A stretch of 64,000 nt of DNA from Saccopteryx bilineata (lineage: Eukaryota > Chordata > Mammalia > Chiroptera > Emballonuridae): contig NC_089493.1 in assembly GCF_036850765.1 (NCBI RefSeq), forward strand, positions 9,549,632-9,613,631, given 5' to 3'. The notes under the pieces are model-generated. The model saw nothing but the letters and a program-made list of their open reading frames with translations, was not told the origin of the DNA and made no database searches. Positions 1 through 10,591 of the stretch are shown here, in pieces. Made by a program: the position numbers and the translations under genes. The first letter of the stretch is position 1; every line of letters begins with the position of its first letter.

Positions 1-680
1 GCTGACCATGACCAGGAAGTCCTTCCTGCCCACCTCCCACCTGACCGGTCCTCTCACTTCCTGCCACCACCTCCCAGTTCCAGCCACGTCAGGGACGACT
101 GGCAGTGCCCCCGGCGAAACCTCCTCGCCTTAGCTAAGCTCACGTTTCAGGGGGCTCTGAGACAAAGCAGCTTACCCTCATCACACAGCTGGTCTGATGG
201 GGCAGCACCAGGATCTTGGATCTAGAGCCTGGCGCAAAGCCCTCATCTCAGCACCTCTCAGGAACCCTGAGGATAGAAGGCGCCACCCTTGGGGGACACT
301 GGGCTATATTGTGATAGAAAAATCCCAGTGCCAGCATCGCTCTACCAGGCTGAGACATGCCCACAGGAAGAGGGTCGATGATGGTAGCTGTGATAATGAT
401 AACTCTACGTCAAGCCCTCTGCAGGACTTGGTTCTAGGGTGTCAGAGTTGGATATGACCATGGAGGTTATAAGTGCAGCCGACCCGTCTGCCGGGGTCCG
501 TTCTCTTGCACTGCAGAGAGCAGCGGCCTGGCCTTGGCCTGAATTGGCACGGATGGGATTTGCACTGAACAGCTTCTGTCGGCTCCTCCCAAGTGACATT
601 CGATCGGCTCCTCCTCACCAGCCAGGCAGGGTGCTGGGGCCGTGCGGAAGGTGCACATGACATGGCCGTCCCCTCCACAG
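1..680 (+). other. SYNE3: SYNE3 intron (partial)
   Basis: Intronic sequence upstream of the first visible exon. It ends in a pyrimidine-rich tract and CAG acceptor (ccgtcccctccacag). The short open frames here have no splice or codon support. I see no recognisable repeat. Confidence 0.8.
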
Positions 681-830
681 GACCTGGAGGCCCGGGTGCC
701 AGAAGGTCAGCAGCTGTTCGAGAACCTCCTTCGTCTTGGGCCAGCGAGGGGGACCTCGGAGGAGCTGGAGGACCTGCGTTACCGGTGGATGCTCTACAAG
801 TCCAAGCTCAAGGACTCCAGCCAGCTGCTG
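681..830 (+). CDS. SYNE3: SYNE3 coding exon: spectrin-repeat-like helical segment
   Basis: A 150-nt internal exon of 50 codons, phase 0 at both ends. It is bounded by a CCACAG acceptor and a CTG|GTAGGC donor. The peptide starts DLEARVPEGQQLFENLLRLG and ends with LYKSKLKDSSQLL. It contains LEDLRYRWMLYK, whose Trp and heptad leucines are typical of a spectrin-repeat helix. In nesprin-3 the cytoplasmic domain is a chain of spectrin repeats leading to the membrane anchor, so this exon is the last helical part before the linker. The open frame continues past the donor to position 1088, but only as intron read-through. Assignment is firm because the next two exons continue the same protein in phase. 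Confidence 0.92.
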
Positions 831-1389
831 GTAGGCGCCAAGGACACGTGGCTCCCAGGCCCCGGGGGTGGGACAGCAACTGAGCCCACGCTCGCCTGGG
901 AATGCTGGCTGGGCCCGTGCCCGCTCTGCCCTGTGCCTCCGCAGACCAGACCGAGGGGGCCCCTCCGAGAGGAGAGGCAGACCCCTGGGGCCTGGGCCCT
1001 GGAAGGCAAGTGCCCTTTATCCACCCTAGCGCCCTGTGAGGCTGGGGCTCCGACAGCAGCAGCGGGGACCAGCACAGATGACGCCTGAGGGGGCTCTGCT
1101 GCCTCCTGGCTGCAGCCTTTGTGGGCATCACCCGTTCAGTCCTCAGCAGCCCTCTGCCAGTAATTATAACACTCGCCCCGGGAGGGGGACTGAGACTCTT
1201 GAGAAGTCACACTGGCCCCAGGCCCTAGGGCTAGTAAGCAGAGAGCCAGCACTGACACACGCTCTGCTGCTGGAGGCGTGGGAGACGGACCCCTGGGGGC
1301 TGCCCCGCTCCTGCGTGAGCCTGCTTTGTGGCTCCAGGCAAGCATCGTCCCCCGTGGGCCCCGTGTCTCCTCACACAGGACAGGGATAG

Positions 1390-1500
1390 CTAAATAAGAG
1401 CCTTTATTAAGTACTCTGTTCTCGTACCTATAGAGGAGGTACTGTTGTTATTCCCTGAGAAGCTGTGGGGAAACTGAGGCTGGGAGGTTAGCCCGAGCAG
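1390..1500 (-). mobile_element. MIR SINE fragment
   Basis: It contains the degenerate MIR core in reverse orientation: tattaagtactctgtt, then gttattccctgagaagctg, then ggggaaactgaggctggg. Ancient tRNA-derived SINE, heavily decayed. Confidence 0.6.
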
Positions 1501-1602
1501 GAAGGGGGTTGTTGAGATGGTCTCTGAGGGCCCTGCAGCCCTTGGATGGCAGACTCCGAGCTCCGGAGTCCTTCTTTGCTGGCCCCGCAATGGCCGAGCT
1601 GG

Positions 1603-1617
1603 CCACTAGATGTCAGC
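1603..1617 (+). promoter_or_regulatory. CTCF-core-like motif
   Basis: CCACTAGATGTCAGC, preceded by TGG, resembles the CTCF core of the CCACTAGATGGCAG type with one unfavourable T. It lies in a SYNE3 intron. This is motif similarity by eye only. Confidence 0.3.
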
Positions 1618-1871
1618 CCAGTCCCAGCCAGGCGGCCGTGCCCCACGGGCCTTGGCCCAAGCCTTCCCAGACAGAGTCCCACCTGGGTCTGAAGTGCGTT
1701 AAAAAGCTCATTAAATCGAATCACCTGCTGGTTCAGCCTGTCCAGATGACCAGAAGTTTTAAAGAAACGCTCCCCTGACAAAATGAATATTCCATTACAG
1801 GCTCTGCTGGGACTTAAGTTTCACTCACTTAACTTTTGTTTCCCTTTTCCTTTCCTTCCCTAAAATAACAG

Positions 1872-1910
1872 ACACGGAGTTCTCCAGGGCTGCCGACTGG
1901 ATTCCAGAAG
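1872..1910 (+). CDS. SYNE3: SYNE3 39-nt linker exon
   Basis: A very short exon encoding TRSSPGLPTGFQK, phase 0 on both sides. It is flanked by a long pyrimidine tract with aaaataacag and by a GAAG|GTATGG donor. Human nesprin-3, as I recall it, has TQSSPGEPTGFQK at the same place between its last spectrin-like helix and the membrane segment, so the match identifies both the exon and the gene. The peptide is Ser/Pro/Gly-rich and probably a flexible cytoplasmic linker just before the transmembrane helix. It is too short for ordinary ORF-based gene finding. Skipping it would keep frame and remove 13 residues. Confidence 0.9.
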
Positions 1911-2414
1911 GTATGGAGTCTGCCATCTGCTCCGCACGGCTGGAGGGCAGGGTGTCTGGAGGGTCGCTGGGCCTGCGACGCTGGGGTGGGACTCCTGGGC
2001 TTTCTGGAAGGTTCCATGAGGTCTGAGGACCATTGATGCAGTATCAGCTCTGGGCTGCATGGTGCTGGGCCCCAGGCCCTCTCTCTCAGGAAGCCCCCGG
2101 GGGCGTGCAGAGTGAACTTGAGTGTGACAGGGCCATAAGAGAGGGTGACACCAGAATTTTCATCCAAAACCAGGGCAAGGTGAAGAGTGAACAAGGATGC
2201 TCTTAATAATCATGCTGTGATGACAGCTGTAAATCAGGACTGTCCCAGGAAGCCTCGGCCATTGCACACTGGACGGTGTGGCTACCTGAGGGGGACAGAA
2301 GAGGAAGGGGCGGGTGCCTTTTGTGTTGTAACACCTACCAGGCAGGTGTTACAACCAGCGCCCCAAGGCATGCTCAGAGCCACTCCCGAGGGGCTTGCAG
2401 GCCAAAGCAACAAC

Positions 2415-2690
2415 AGTAATGGCAGTCATCATAATAATGAGTAATAATAACAATGAGTAATACTGAGTATTGTTACTCTACGTGCTATATACTGACCAAC
2501 TGCTGTGTCTTGGGAATGGTACTCAATCATGGCTAGGGTGTTTCCTTTAACTGTCCCGGTGATGCCCATGGGCATTGTCACCTCCATTTTCAGCATGAGG
2601 AAACTGAATGTGGCCCATTGGAATGACTTGTAGCACAAAGGCTCCTGTGTGGCCTCTGGCCTCTGACTGCAAAGCCCAGGTCTGAACCTT
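2415..2690 (-). mobile_element. MIR SINE fragment
   Basis: Reverse-orientation MIR features: an AAT-rich head, ctacgtgctatatactgacc, cctttaactgtcccggtgat and cctccattttcagcatgagg followed by aaactgaatg. Old and diverged. Confidence 0.6.
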
Positions 2691-3014
2691 TCACATATGC
2701 CTTGGTGAAAGCACCCCTGGGGCCTGGTGGGTCTACCTGCTTCTGAAAAAGCCCAGTGTAAATTCATGTCCCCAGGGCCCCCTTTTCCAAGGGAACACAT
2801 TTGTTTTCTCGCCCAGCGCTTTGGTAAGAGAAGAGCCTCCAGCCCACTCTGCTCCCATGTGCCCTGGCTCCTCGTGGTCTCCCTTTCCAGCTGCTTGGTA
2901 CACCACGATGTCTCCTTGGTGTCCAGCTGGTGTTCTTGTCTCGCGTTCTTGGAAGAGAGGGTGTCCCCTGGGCTGGGCAGGGCAGGGGCGAGACCAAGGT
3001 TGTGCTCTGGGCCC

Positions 3015-3160
3015 CATGCCTCATGTTCTAGCTTTGTGGCCTGGAACAAGTCGCTTTGTCTGTTGGGGCTCACTTTCCCCATCTGTAAAATGGGACTATT
3101 AATGCTGCCCTTACTTCATGAACTAGTTTTGAAGATCATGTGAACTACCATCTACAGAAG
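3015..3160 (+). mobile_element. MIR SINE 3' part
   Basis: Forward MIR signature: tgtggcctggaacaagtcgc, then ctcactttccccatctgtaa and aatgggactattaatgctgc. Confidence 0.65.
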
Positions 3161-3589
3161 TTCTTTAAAGAGCCCAAGGCCCTGGTCTCCCCACCACCAC
3201 CATCCAACACGAATTTAGAATAACAAAGAGATTCCTTGTGAAACAGGGAACATCACTGGGAAGAACCTTGTGGCCCACACAGTCCAGTCTGGTGGCTCCT
3301 GGGGGGACATGGGGGACCTAGGGCCAGGTGTCCAGGTTGCCTCTAGCTCTCATACCTCAAGCCTGTCACTGATTGGGAGTCCTTATCGATACAGCTCTCA
3401 GGCTGGAGTCCAAGGGACCAAGTTCTGGGTCCCTTGGTTCCCAACACATAGTAAGTGCTCACTAAATATTTCTAAGTATGGCTGGCTGACATCAGCCTTC
3501 CAGCACAGCTCAGATCCCCTGCAGTCTGTGATCAGGTTAATGTGGAATATGCACAGTCTATGTGTATCTGCTGTCTCCTCATTCACCCA

Positions 3590-3700
3590 TCCACTCATCC
3601 ATCCCACAATTATTTCCTGGGTGCTGACTTTGTCCCAAGCACTGTTTTAGGCATTCAGATACATCAGTGCACACAAGAGCAAAGCTCAGCCCTGGCCATC
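3590..3700 (+). mobile_element. Ancient LINE-type fragment (family uncertain)
   Basis: Contains attatttcctgggtgctgac, caagcactgttttaggcatt and acatcagtgcacacaagagc. This resembles a widespread old LINE-derived consensus with 'ttattgagcacctactatgt' and 'cactgttctagg' blocks. Family assignment by eye is not reliable. Confidence 0.4.
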
Positions 3701-4639
3701 TGTGCATCCTGACTGGGTGGGGAGGGAGATGGGGAGAGGGCTTCCATATCCAGATGGTCTTGTTGAGCACAGTGGTGCAGCTCTGGGTCATGAAACTTCA
3801 AAAGGCAGTAGCAGCTGAGGGGGGGGGGGGTCTTTATAGCTGCAGGTTTCTCTTATCTGTGGCTGGCAGATGTTGGGCACAGTTTATGGGGTACGCCAAG
3901 GCCACAGGCTCTACATCGCCCCAAACTCCACTTATCTGGGTTATGTTTAGAACAGTTGGATGTGTGAATGTTTGAGCCTGGTGCTGGCTGGCTTTTGAGC
4001 TAACAGGCCTCAGCCCACTATGGAGTAAGAACCCGGAGGCTCATATACAGAAGCCATTGTGGGCTCACTAAATGACAGCTCGTTTAAGCCCAGGTTTTTG
4101 TGGCCCTCCCCCAGAGTTATGGACACGGGAGGCGTGGGGTGACCCAAGAATCTGCATTTCTAACAACTTCCAGGCGATGCTCGTGCTGCTGGCCTGTGAG
4201 AAGCACTGCTACGTGCTCTGTATGGGAATCCAGGGTCCACCGTTAGTGAGCAGGATCGCTGGGGAGTTGCTGAGCCACAGTGTTCCGATGCACAAAAGGA
4301 GCGTCCACCCAGCTCATGGTGGGCAGATTTCTTGTAGTGGCTGGCACACAGTAGGTTGTTAATTGCCGTGTAAATGTCGACCCTGGAGACCGCTGCAGAC
4401 ACTGGCCCGCTTCTGCGGCTGAGAACAAAGGGATCGGCGCCACTTCAGTTGGGGCGCCTCCCTTTGGCTTGGTCCCGGTGTTCATTTTGTTGGTCGAGGT
4501 GTGCGCATGCGTGGTGTGTAGGGTGCGCACGCATCTGCCCGTGTGCGCACGCACACGCCGGCCTGACAGGTAGTAAGTAAGCACTCTTTTCAGAGATGGT
4601 AATCTTGCCAACTTAAAAGCATTTCCTATATTATTTTTA

Positions 4640-4890
4640 TTCCAAAGGCAGAGGTGGAGGAGGGGAAACCTGCCCGCAGCTCATTATTTATGAGCCGTTG
4701 CTTTTGCATACTTTTTATCTTTTCTCTCCGCGCACCAAGTCTTCGAAGGCTCCCGCCACGTGAAGGACTTCAGCCTGCTTGTTTGTGGGAACAGAGTAAT
4801 TGAGACTTATTAAATTTGCAGCTGCCCACGCACTTGCCAACTCAGTGCCACGAGATAGGTTTGTCTGCAGCATTCAGACACATGAAACGT
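4640..4890. promoter_or_regulatory. Candidate non-coding regulatory block
   Basis: Unique sequence unlike the repeat-rich surroundings. It contains the palindrome CTCATTATTTATGAG (4680-4694), an octamer-like TTTGCAT, AGTAATTGAGACTTATTAA with homeodomain-type cores, and a CAGCTG E-box. The motif density suggests an intronic enhancer. Conservation was not tested. Confidence 0.25.
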
Positions 4891-6374
4891 AATTGCTTTT
4901 CAAGTTGCAACTGGACTGTGAGTCATCTAGATTCCTGTCCGGGCCCGGGGAGTGAGGCTTTCTGACCCGAGTGCAGACCGTTAGCCGCCGAAGAAGAGTC
5001 CGCCCGTGTTCCCATCTGCCTGGGTGGCCAGGGCGGGGTCTGTGTGCCAGTCCACAGGCAGACGTGGAGAGCAAACGTGTCCCATGCATTGGGTACTGTG
5101 GCGTCTGGGATGTAGATTCAAATGCTGAGCAGCCCGAGGGTGGCATTTTATTTACTTGACCATATTTCATAGGTTTTAAGGCTCATAATTTTTCCACATT
5201 TTCCCGTCTCTGGAACTGGGGTGTTTTATTACAATCCAGTTCTTCCGGTGGGGATGTGGACTGGCTTCCCTCCACCCCCAGGACCCCACTCACCTGAGGT
5301 TTCTTTACATTAAAATCTCTGCTTGTGCATTGTTTTGTTTTGATTTCCTTTGGACCACACTGGCTGTGTGAAATTTAGACGGCCAACCCCTGGGAGCTGC
5401 AGCCTGTGGTTCCAGTTCTCGGGGAAAGGTTCTGCTTCCTGCCCTTCACCCGGTGCTGAGATAGGACCTCGCATTTCTGTGCTTCCTCTCTCCATGCGGC
5501 GGGATCAGTGCTCGCCTCCCCACTACTAAGGGGCCGCCCCTGGCTGCCTCTGATCAGGATGCTCCATCCTGGCTGTTGGGTTCTCTTCTCTCTTACTGAG
5601 ATGTAAAATAACGCCACACCTTAACCAGCATCTTGGATCGGATGCAATACTATAACACCAAAGCTCAGAGCATCAGTGAATTGTCCATGGTGGATGATTC
5701 ATTTCTCTCACACTATGGTTTTTTTCAACAGTCCCTACTTTGTGCTAGGGACCATGCTGAAACTCTCACATGCCTGGACTCTGACACTCACAACCAGCTT
5801 CTCGATTCTGGTGGGAGGGGAGTGGTCTCTTGGTCTCTTCTCCATACGTGGCAGTGGCCCTCTCAGGGTGGGGCAGAGGGAGTGTAGTTTGACTTATCCC
5901 CCTGTGACTTACTGTCCAACTTTGGGGATGGATCAAATTGGGCTTTTCCTTGGTCCAATGCCATGCTGTCTCTGACCTCTAAAAGGAGAGAGCCAGGGAC
6001 ATACCTCCAACCATGTGCTACACCACCCCTGGGGCCTACCCATACCTCTGCAGAGCCCAGCGGCAGCTGGCCATTGCTGACTTAGACAGCATCTGTGCTC
6101 AGTTTCTGCCCCTGTGTGGGGGGAGGCACGGGGAGGCCCCCCTCGCAGGGATGTGCAGGAGCTCAGGAAGCCGTGAGTGAGGAAGAGTGCTGAGCACAGG
6201 GCCCGGCGGGGCATGTTGGGTGCGCTTGTTAACAAGTGGAGCCCAGATGTTCTGGGGGAAGCGCTGAGCAGCGAGAGCAGCTCATAGCCAGTGGCCAGGC
6301 TGCATGGTCACACCGCAGGTACTGGGGGAGAGGGGGAAGTGGCCAGAGGCACAGGAAGAGAAGGAGCCTTTTAT

Positions 6375-6560
6375 TCATTATTTTAGTCATTCAGCAAATA
6401 TTTATTGAGCAGGGCGGGGGACCCAGCAGTGAACCAAACTAATGTGAGCCCTGCCTTCAAGGTGTTGAGAGGGAGCACAGACTTGAATCAGGGGATTGCA
6501 AAGGAAAGGTCTGGGCGCCATGGGAAGGCGTGATGGAGCTTGCTTTGGTCTAGGGGCCTG
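6375..6560 (+). mobile_element. Ancient LINE-type fragment (family uncertain)
   Basis: Shows attcagcaaatatttattga, gaccaagcagtgaacc-like text and tgagccctgccttcaaggtg, a familiar old interspersed-repeat consensus, diverged. Confidence 0.45.
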
Positions 6561-6924
6561 GAATGCCTCATTGAGGAAGCAATCCTCCCCCTCCCAGCTG
6601 AGATTAGAATGATCAGGAGGAGTTAACCAGGTATATTGGAGGAAGGAAGGAAATAAATATTCCAGATGGAAGAGATAGCCTGTGCAAAGGCCCTGTGGCA
6701 GGAGGTTGTGAGGGCCTTTTGGGACCAAGAGATGGCATTAAAGGAGAGTGGTGCTTTTCTCTCTGATGGGGCTGGAGAGGTTGGTGGTGTCTGATCCTTG
6801 GCATCTGGTGGAGGCGGGAGCTTGTGGGAGTAGTAGGACCTGCCCATCTGCCCCAGTGGCCATCAGAGGAGGAGGGTAAAGAGCATGGACTGAGCACCAA
6901 CTGTGCCTGTTGAACATAGCATGT

Positions 6925-7062
6925 GCTGCCTTTTTATCCTAATCCCTTTGATAGGCAGGTATCATTCTCCCACTTCCCCAACAGACGAAGGAGCTGGGTC
7001 TCAGAGAGGTTAAGTGGCCTGTCCTAGGTCACACAGAGCCAGGGTTAGAACCCAGAATTCCA
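6925..7062 (-). mobile_element. MIR SINE fragment
   Basis: Reverse MIR core: cctaatccctttgataggca, gagctgggtctcagagaggt, taagtggcctgtcctaggtc and acacagagccagggttagaa. Confidence 0.7.
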
Positions 7063-7446
7063 AACCTTCTCCCCCACCCCGCACCATCTTTCATCAATGG
7101 CAGATTAGTTCCTGTTTACCATGATAAACTCATCTTTCTGAACTCTTCAAAACTCTGGAGTCTCAGCTTCCTGTGAAAGCTTGAAGGAGTCTGGAGCATG
7201 TGATGACCCCACACAGCGTCTCCTGCTTTGTCCCCACCACCATGTGCTCCAAACCCTCTGCTTCCGTACCGGAACGGGCGGGGAGCTTGTCACTTCCAGG
7301 AAACCCCTTTGCTCCTGGTGCCGTTCTAGCTGGGCAGGACCGACCGGGCCTTTCCGTGGGGACTGAAGGACGGGGACACTCCCGGCTCTGGGAAGAGCCG
7401 AGAGTGCTGGTTCCTTTGTTGGCTTCTTGGACCATAGCTTATGCCT

Positions 7447-7484
7447 GTGTGTGTGTGTGAATGTGTGTGTGTGTGTGTGTGTGT
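7447..7484. repeat. (GT)n microsatellite
   Basis: Interrupted GT dinucleotide run in the last SYNE3 intron. Confidence 0.9.
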
Positions 7485-8306
7485 TTTCTAAGCATCTGAG
7501 GATCATATAAAAATGTGTCTTTTAGTTTAAAGAACATTTTAGAATTCAGGTCCCTCAGAGTGAGGATGTGAACCCTAAGTAAACAGCCGTGGGGCAGGCA
7601 GCGGGAGTCCTTTGAAAAAGACCACCCTTGTCAACACTTCTTAATGCAAACACACTTGAGACCTTCCAAAATGTTTTCCCCAGAGGATCATGGCCAAGAC
7701 ACACACACAGCTCCTCACTTCAGTAAGCTAAGTGTGAGCTCTGAGCTTGGAGGAGCAAACAGAAACGGAACACTGTAAACAGAGCCTGCGTTTGGGTGAC
7801 CATTAATTACAGGTCTGTAGTTGTGGTGGAAGCCCACGTTAAGGAAGGCCTACAGCATGTCGCTTCACCCTCTCTGCTGCTCCCAGATGGGTTGGAGATT
7901 TGGAATCAAGCAAAGACAACAGGAAACGTCAAGGCGTCAGGTTAGAGCCCCACAGACTGAGGCAGCCAGCCCCATGTGAGCCGAGCGGGTGGGCAGGAGC
8001 CCACACACCTGCCAGGTCTGCCCAGCCCAGTGGCTGTGGAAGAACCTTCTCAGTGCACTGATGTTCAGTGACTTTCCAGCCCCAACCCCTGCTCCTGAAG
8101 TCACTGCAGACATAGTGCAGCCAGCAGTGCTTCTCTCTTCTGGAGGACTTTTGAGGCTGGAGTCATGGAGCCAAGTGTTATCAGCCTGGAGGACAGACAG
8201 AGTTGGGGCAGGAGAGTGGGTGAGATGACTCAGGTGTGAGAGGTAGAGAGATAGAAGTCCCCAGGAGAGAACCTCCCAGGAACACCTGCATTTAGCTATG
8301 TTTTCT

Positions 8307-9376
8307 CATCACCATCATCATCATCCCCACCACCACCACCACCATCATCATCATCCCTACCACCACCACCATCATCATCTCTACCACCACCACCATCATC
8401 ATCCCTACCACCACCATCATCATTCCCACCACCACCACCATCATCCCCACCACCATCATCATCACTACCACCACCACCACCACCACCATCATCATCCCCA
8501 CCACCACCACCATCATCATCATCCCTACCACCACCACCATCATCATCCCTACCACCACCACCATCATCATCCCTACCATCACCATCATCCCACCACCACC
8601 ATCATCATCCCTACCACCACCATCATCATCATCCCTACCACCACCACCACCATCATCATCTCTACTACCACCATCATCATCCCTACCACCACCACCATCA
8701 TCATCCCTACCACCACCATCATCATCATCCCTACCACCACCACCATCATCATCCCTACCACCACCACCATCCCTACCACCACCACCATCATCCCTACCAC
8801 CACCACCACCACCATATTCATCTCTACTACCACCACCATCATCATTCCTACCACCACCATCATCATCACTACCACCACCATCATCATCCCTACCACCACC
8901 ATCATCATCACTACCACCACCACCATCATCATCCCTACCACCACCATCACCATCATCACCACCATCATAATCCCCACCACCACTACCATCATCATTCCTA
9001 CCACCACCACCATCATCATCCCCACTACCACCATCATCCCCATACCCACCACCATCATCCCCACCACCATCATTATCCCTACCACCATCATCATCCCCAT
9101 ACCTACCATCATCATCCCCACCACCATCATCATCCCCACCACCACCATCATCATCCCCACCACCAACACCATCATCATCCTCACTACAATCATTATCTCT
9201 ACCATTGTCTTTATCATTATTAGTACCACCACCATCATCATCACCATCCTCATTATTCCCACTACCATCATCACCATCATTATCTCCACCACCATTATTA
9301 TCGTCACCACCATCAACAGCATCCCCACCACCATCATCCTTACCAGCACCATCATCATCATCATTGCCCTCATCAC
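8307..9376. repeat. 1.07-kb ATC/ACC trinucleotide microsatellite
   Basis: The + strand is almost entirely built of CAC/ACC and CAT/ATC triplets with CCC/CCT interruptions, arranged as blocks such as catcatccctaccaccacca. The right third becomes more degenerate (cattatc, ccatacc). Because the period is three and TAA, TAG and TGA are rare, long frames stay open on both strands: a His/Thr/Ile-rich frame on + and Asp/Gly or Met/Val frames on -. They have no codon diversity and are artefacts. Located inside the last SYNE3 intron, about 1 kb before the KASH exon. Confidence 0.97.
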
Positions 9377-9479
9377 TTGATTGTAATCTTTGATGCCTCG
9401 GCAATGGAATCTTTGGCTCTGCAGGGAGCTAGAAAATATATTCTATAAAGATAGTTCTACTACTAAGAGATTGTTTACT

Positions 9480-9645
9480 TTTTAAATTGAGTCCTCACCA
9501 CAACCCAGCCAATAGGGAGTAGTTGTTTTAGCCCAGTTTTGCATAGAAGGAAACAGATGCTCAGAGAAGTTATTAACTTGCCTAAGGTCACGTCTATAGT
9601 GTGTAATAGAATCTGCATTGTAACCCAGTGAGCCAGGTTTCCAAG
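9480..9645 (-). mobile_element. MIR SINE fragment
   Basis: Reverse MIR: gagtcctcaccacaacccag, tagcccagttttgcatagaa, ggaaacagatgctcagagaa, acttgcctaaggtcacgtct. Confidence 0.65.
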
Positions 9646-9944
9646 AGAGGGGCCCTGACCCCAGCACTGTGACTGTGGGGCCCCCGATTCCCTGAGCAGC
9701 CAGCCCTTGGCCCTGCACTTCCATGACCACACTACCCAGCCAGGCCCTCTAGAATTTAGAAAGTGTCACGAGTCATTTGGGCTGGAGAGACCGACCTTCC
9801 TGTGGTATTGATGGTGTTGATGAAGATGGTGATGGAGGAGGAGGAGGGTAAAGGGATGGTGAAGACCATGATGAGCGCGGTGGGGATGAAGATAATGGTG
9901 ATGGCGGTGGTGACTGTGATTACACCATGATGATATTCATGACG

Positions 9945-10135
9945 CATAATAATAATAATAATAATAATGACAGCAGTTTTGAGTACTACTGTGTTGCAGG
10001 CCCTGTCTCATTTATTTCTCACAACAACCCTATTGGGTAGGTAGCATTATTACCCCGTTTTGTAGATGAGAAATTTGAAGTTTAGAGAGAAGTTGACTGA
10101 CCTCAAAATTTACACCTAGGACACATAATCAGGCA
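9945..10135 (-). mobile_element. MIR SINE fragment with (AAT)n head
   Basis: An AAT run (about 9946-9967) leads into tttctcacaacaaccctatt, gggtaggtagcattattacc and ccgttttgtagatgagaaat, a reverse MIR core. Confidence 0.75.
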
Positions 10136-10390
10136 CAGATTTACATAATAACTGGCAGAACTTGCCACTTTCTATATTTGTTCTTCCTTTCGTGCCTTGA
10201 CTGGTTTGAGAAAACTAGAAAGATATTTGTTTCTGGCAAAAATGACAGGAGGTCCATTTCCCAGATGGGAAGACTGAGACCTGTGCAGATAGTCAGCCCA
10301 GTGCCACTGCTGCCCCTAGCAACCCCCTCGCCCCTCCCTCTCTGGCTTGGAGCCCCCAGCCCCCTCACACCTCCCGCTCTGGTTCTGCAG

Positions 10391-10591
10391 ACCCAGTGGT
10401 GGGGCCGACCCGGCGCCCTGTTCCGGAAGGTGTGCTGCGTGGCTCTGCCCCTGCAGCTGCTGCTGCTGCTCCTGCTGCTGCTGCTCCTGCTGCTGCCCGT
10501 GGGCAAGGAAGACCGCAGCTGCACGCTGGCCAACAATTTCGCCCGCTCCTTCGGGCTCATGCTCCGCTACGACGGCCCCCCGCCCACCTAG
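10391..10591 (+). CDS. SYNE3: SYNE3 terminal coding exon: transmembrane helix and KASH domain
   Basis: Final coding exon: 66 codons and a TAG stop at 10589-10591. Acceptor ggttctgcag, phase 0. It begins TQWWGRPGALFRKVCC, a basic, aromatic juxtamembrane stretch. The transmembrane helix follows: VALPLQ, 13 consecutive leucines, then PVG. The perinuclear-space tail is KEDRS, then CTLANNFARSFGLMLRY and DGPPPT at the C-terminus. KASH domains insert in the outer nuclear membrane; the terminal PPPT fits the SUN-domain groove and the Cys can form a disulfide with SUN. Here the Cys is 22 residues before the last residue, one fewer than in KASH1/KASH2, as in nesprin-3. The Leu run is coded by CTG x4, CTC, CTG x4, CTC, CTG x3. 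All key KASH features are intact. Confidence 0.97.
   Translation, partial: TQWWGRPGALFRKVCCVALPLQLLLLLLLLLLLLLPVGKEDRSCTLANNFARSFGLMLRYDGPPPT

Larger units (their letters stand above)
831..1871 (+). other. SYNE3: SYNE3 intron
   Basis: A 1.04-kb intron with a GT donor and a strong acceptor: a long C/T tract followed by aaaataacag. It holds a MIR fragment near 1390-1500, a CTCF-core-like motif near 1603, and a pseudo-exon-like stretch at 945-1005. Confidence 0.85.
1911..8306 (+). other. SYNE3: SYNE3 last intron, 5' part
   Basis: About 6.4 kb of intron with no exon I can support. It holds MIR fragments (about 2415-2690, 3015-3160, 6925-7060), ancient LINE-like fragments (about 3590-3700, 6375-6560), a short GT run (7447-7484) and a unique AT-richer block near 4640-4890 that looks regulatory. 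Other open frames are short and lack splice-site support. Confidence 0.75.
9377..10390 (+). other. SYNE3: SYNE3 last intron, 3' part
   Basis: Intron between the microsatellite and the final exon, mainly two MIR copies and an AAT run. It ends in a C/T-rich tract and ggttctgcag acceptor at 10390. Confidence 0.85.

Noticed and set aside
945..1005. Additional SYNE3 exon
   Set aside because: Its 61-nt length would put the KASH exon out of frame, while the 39-nt exon at 1872 joins both neighbours in phase and matches the expected linker.
8292..9404. 370-codon minus-strand and 360-codon plus-strand open frames
   Set aside because: Entirely inside the ATC/ACC microsatellite; simple triplet composition, both strands open, intronic.
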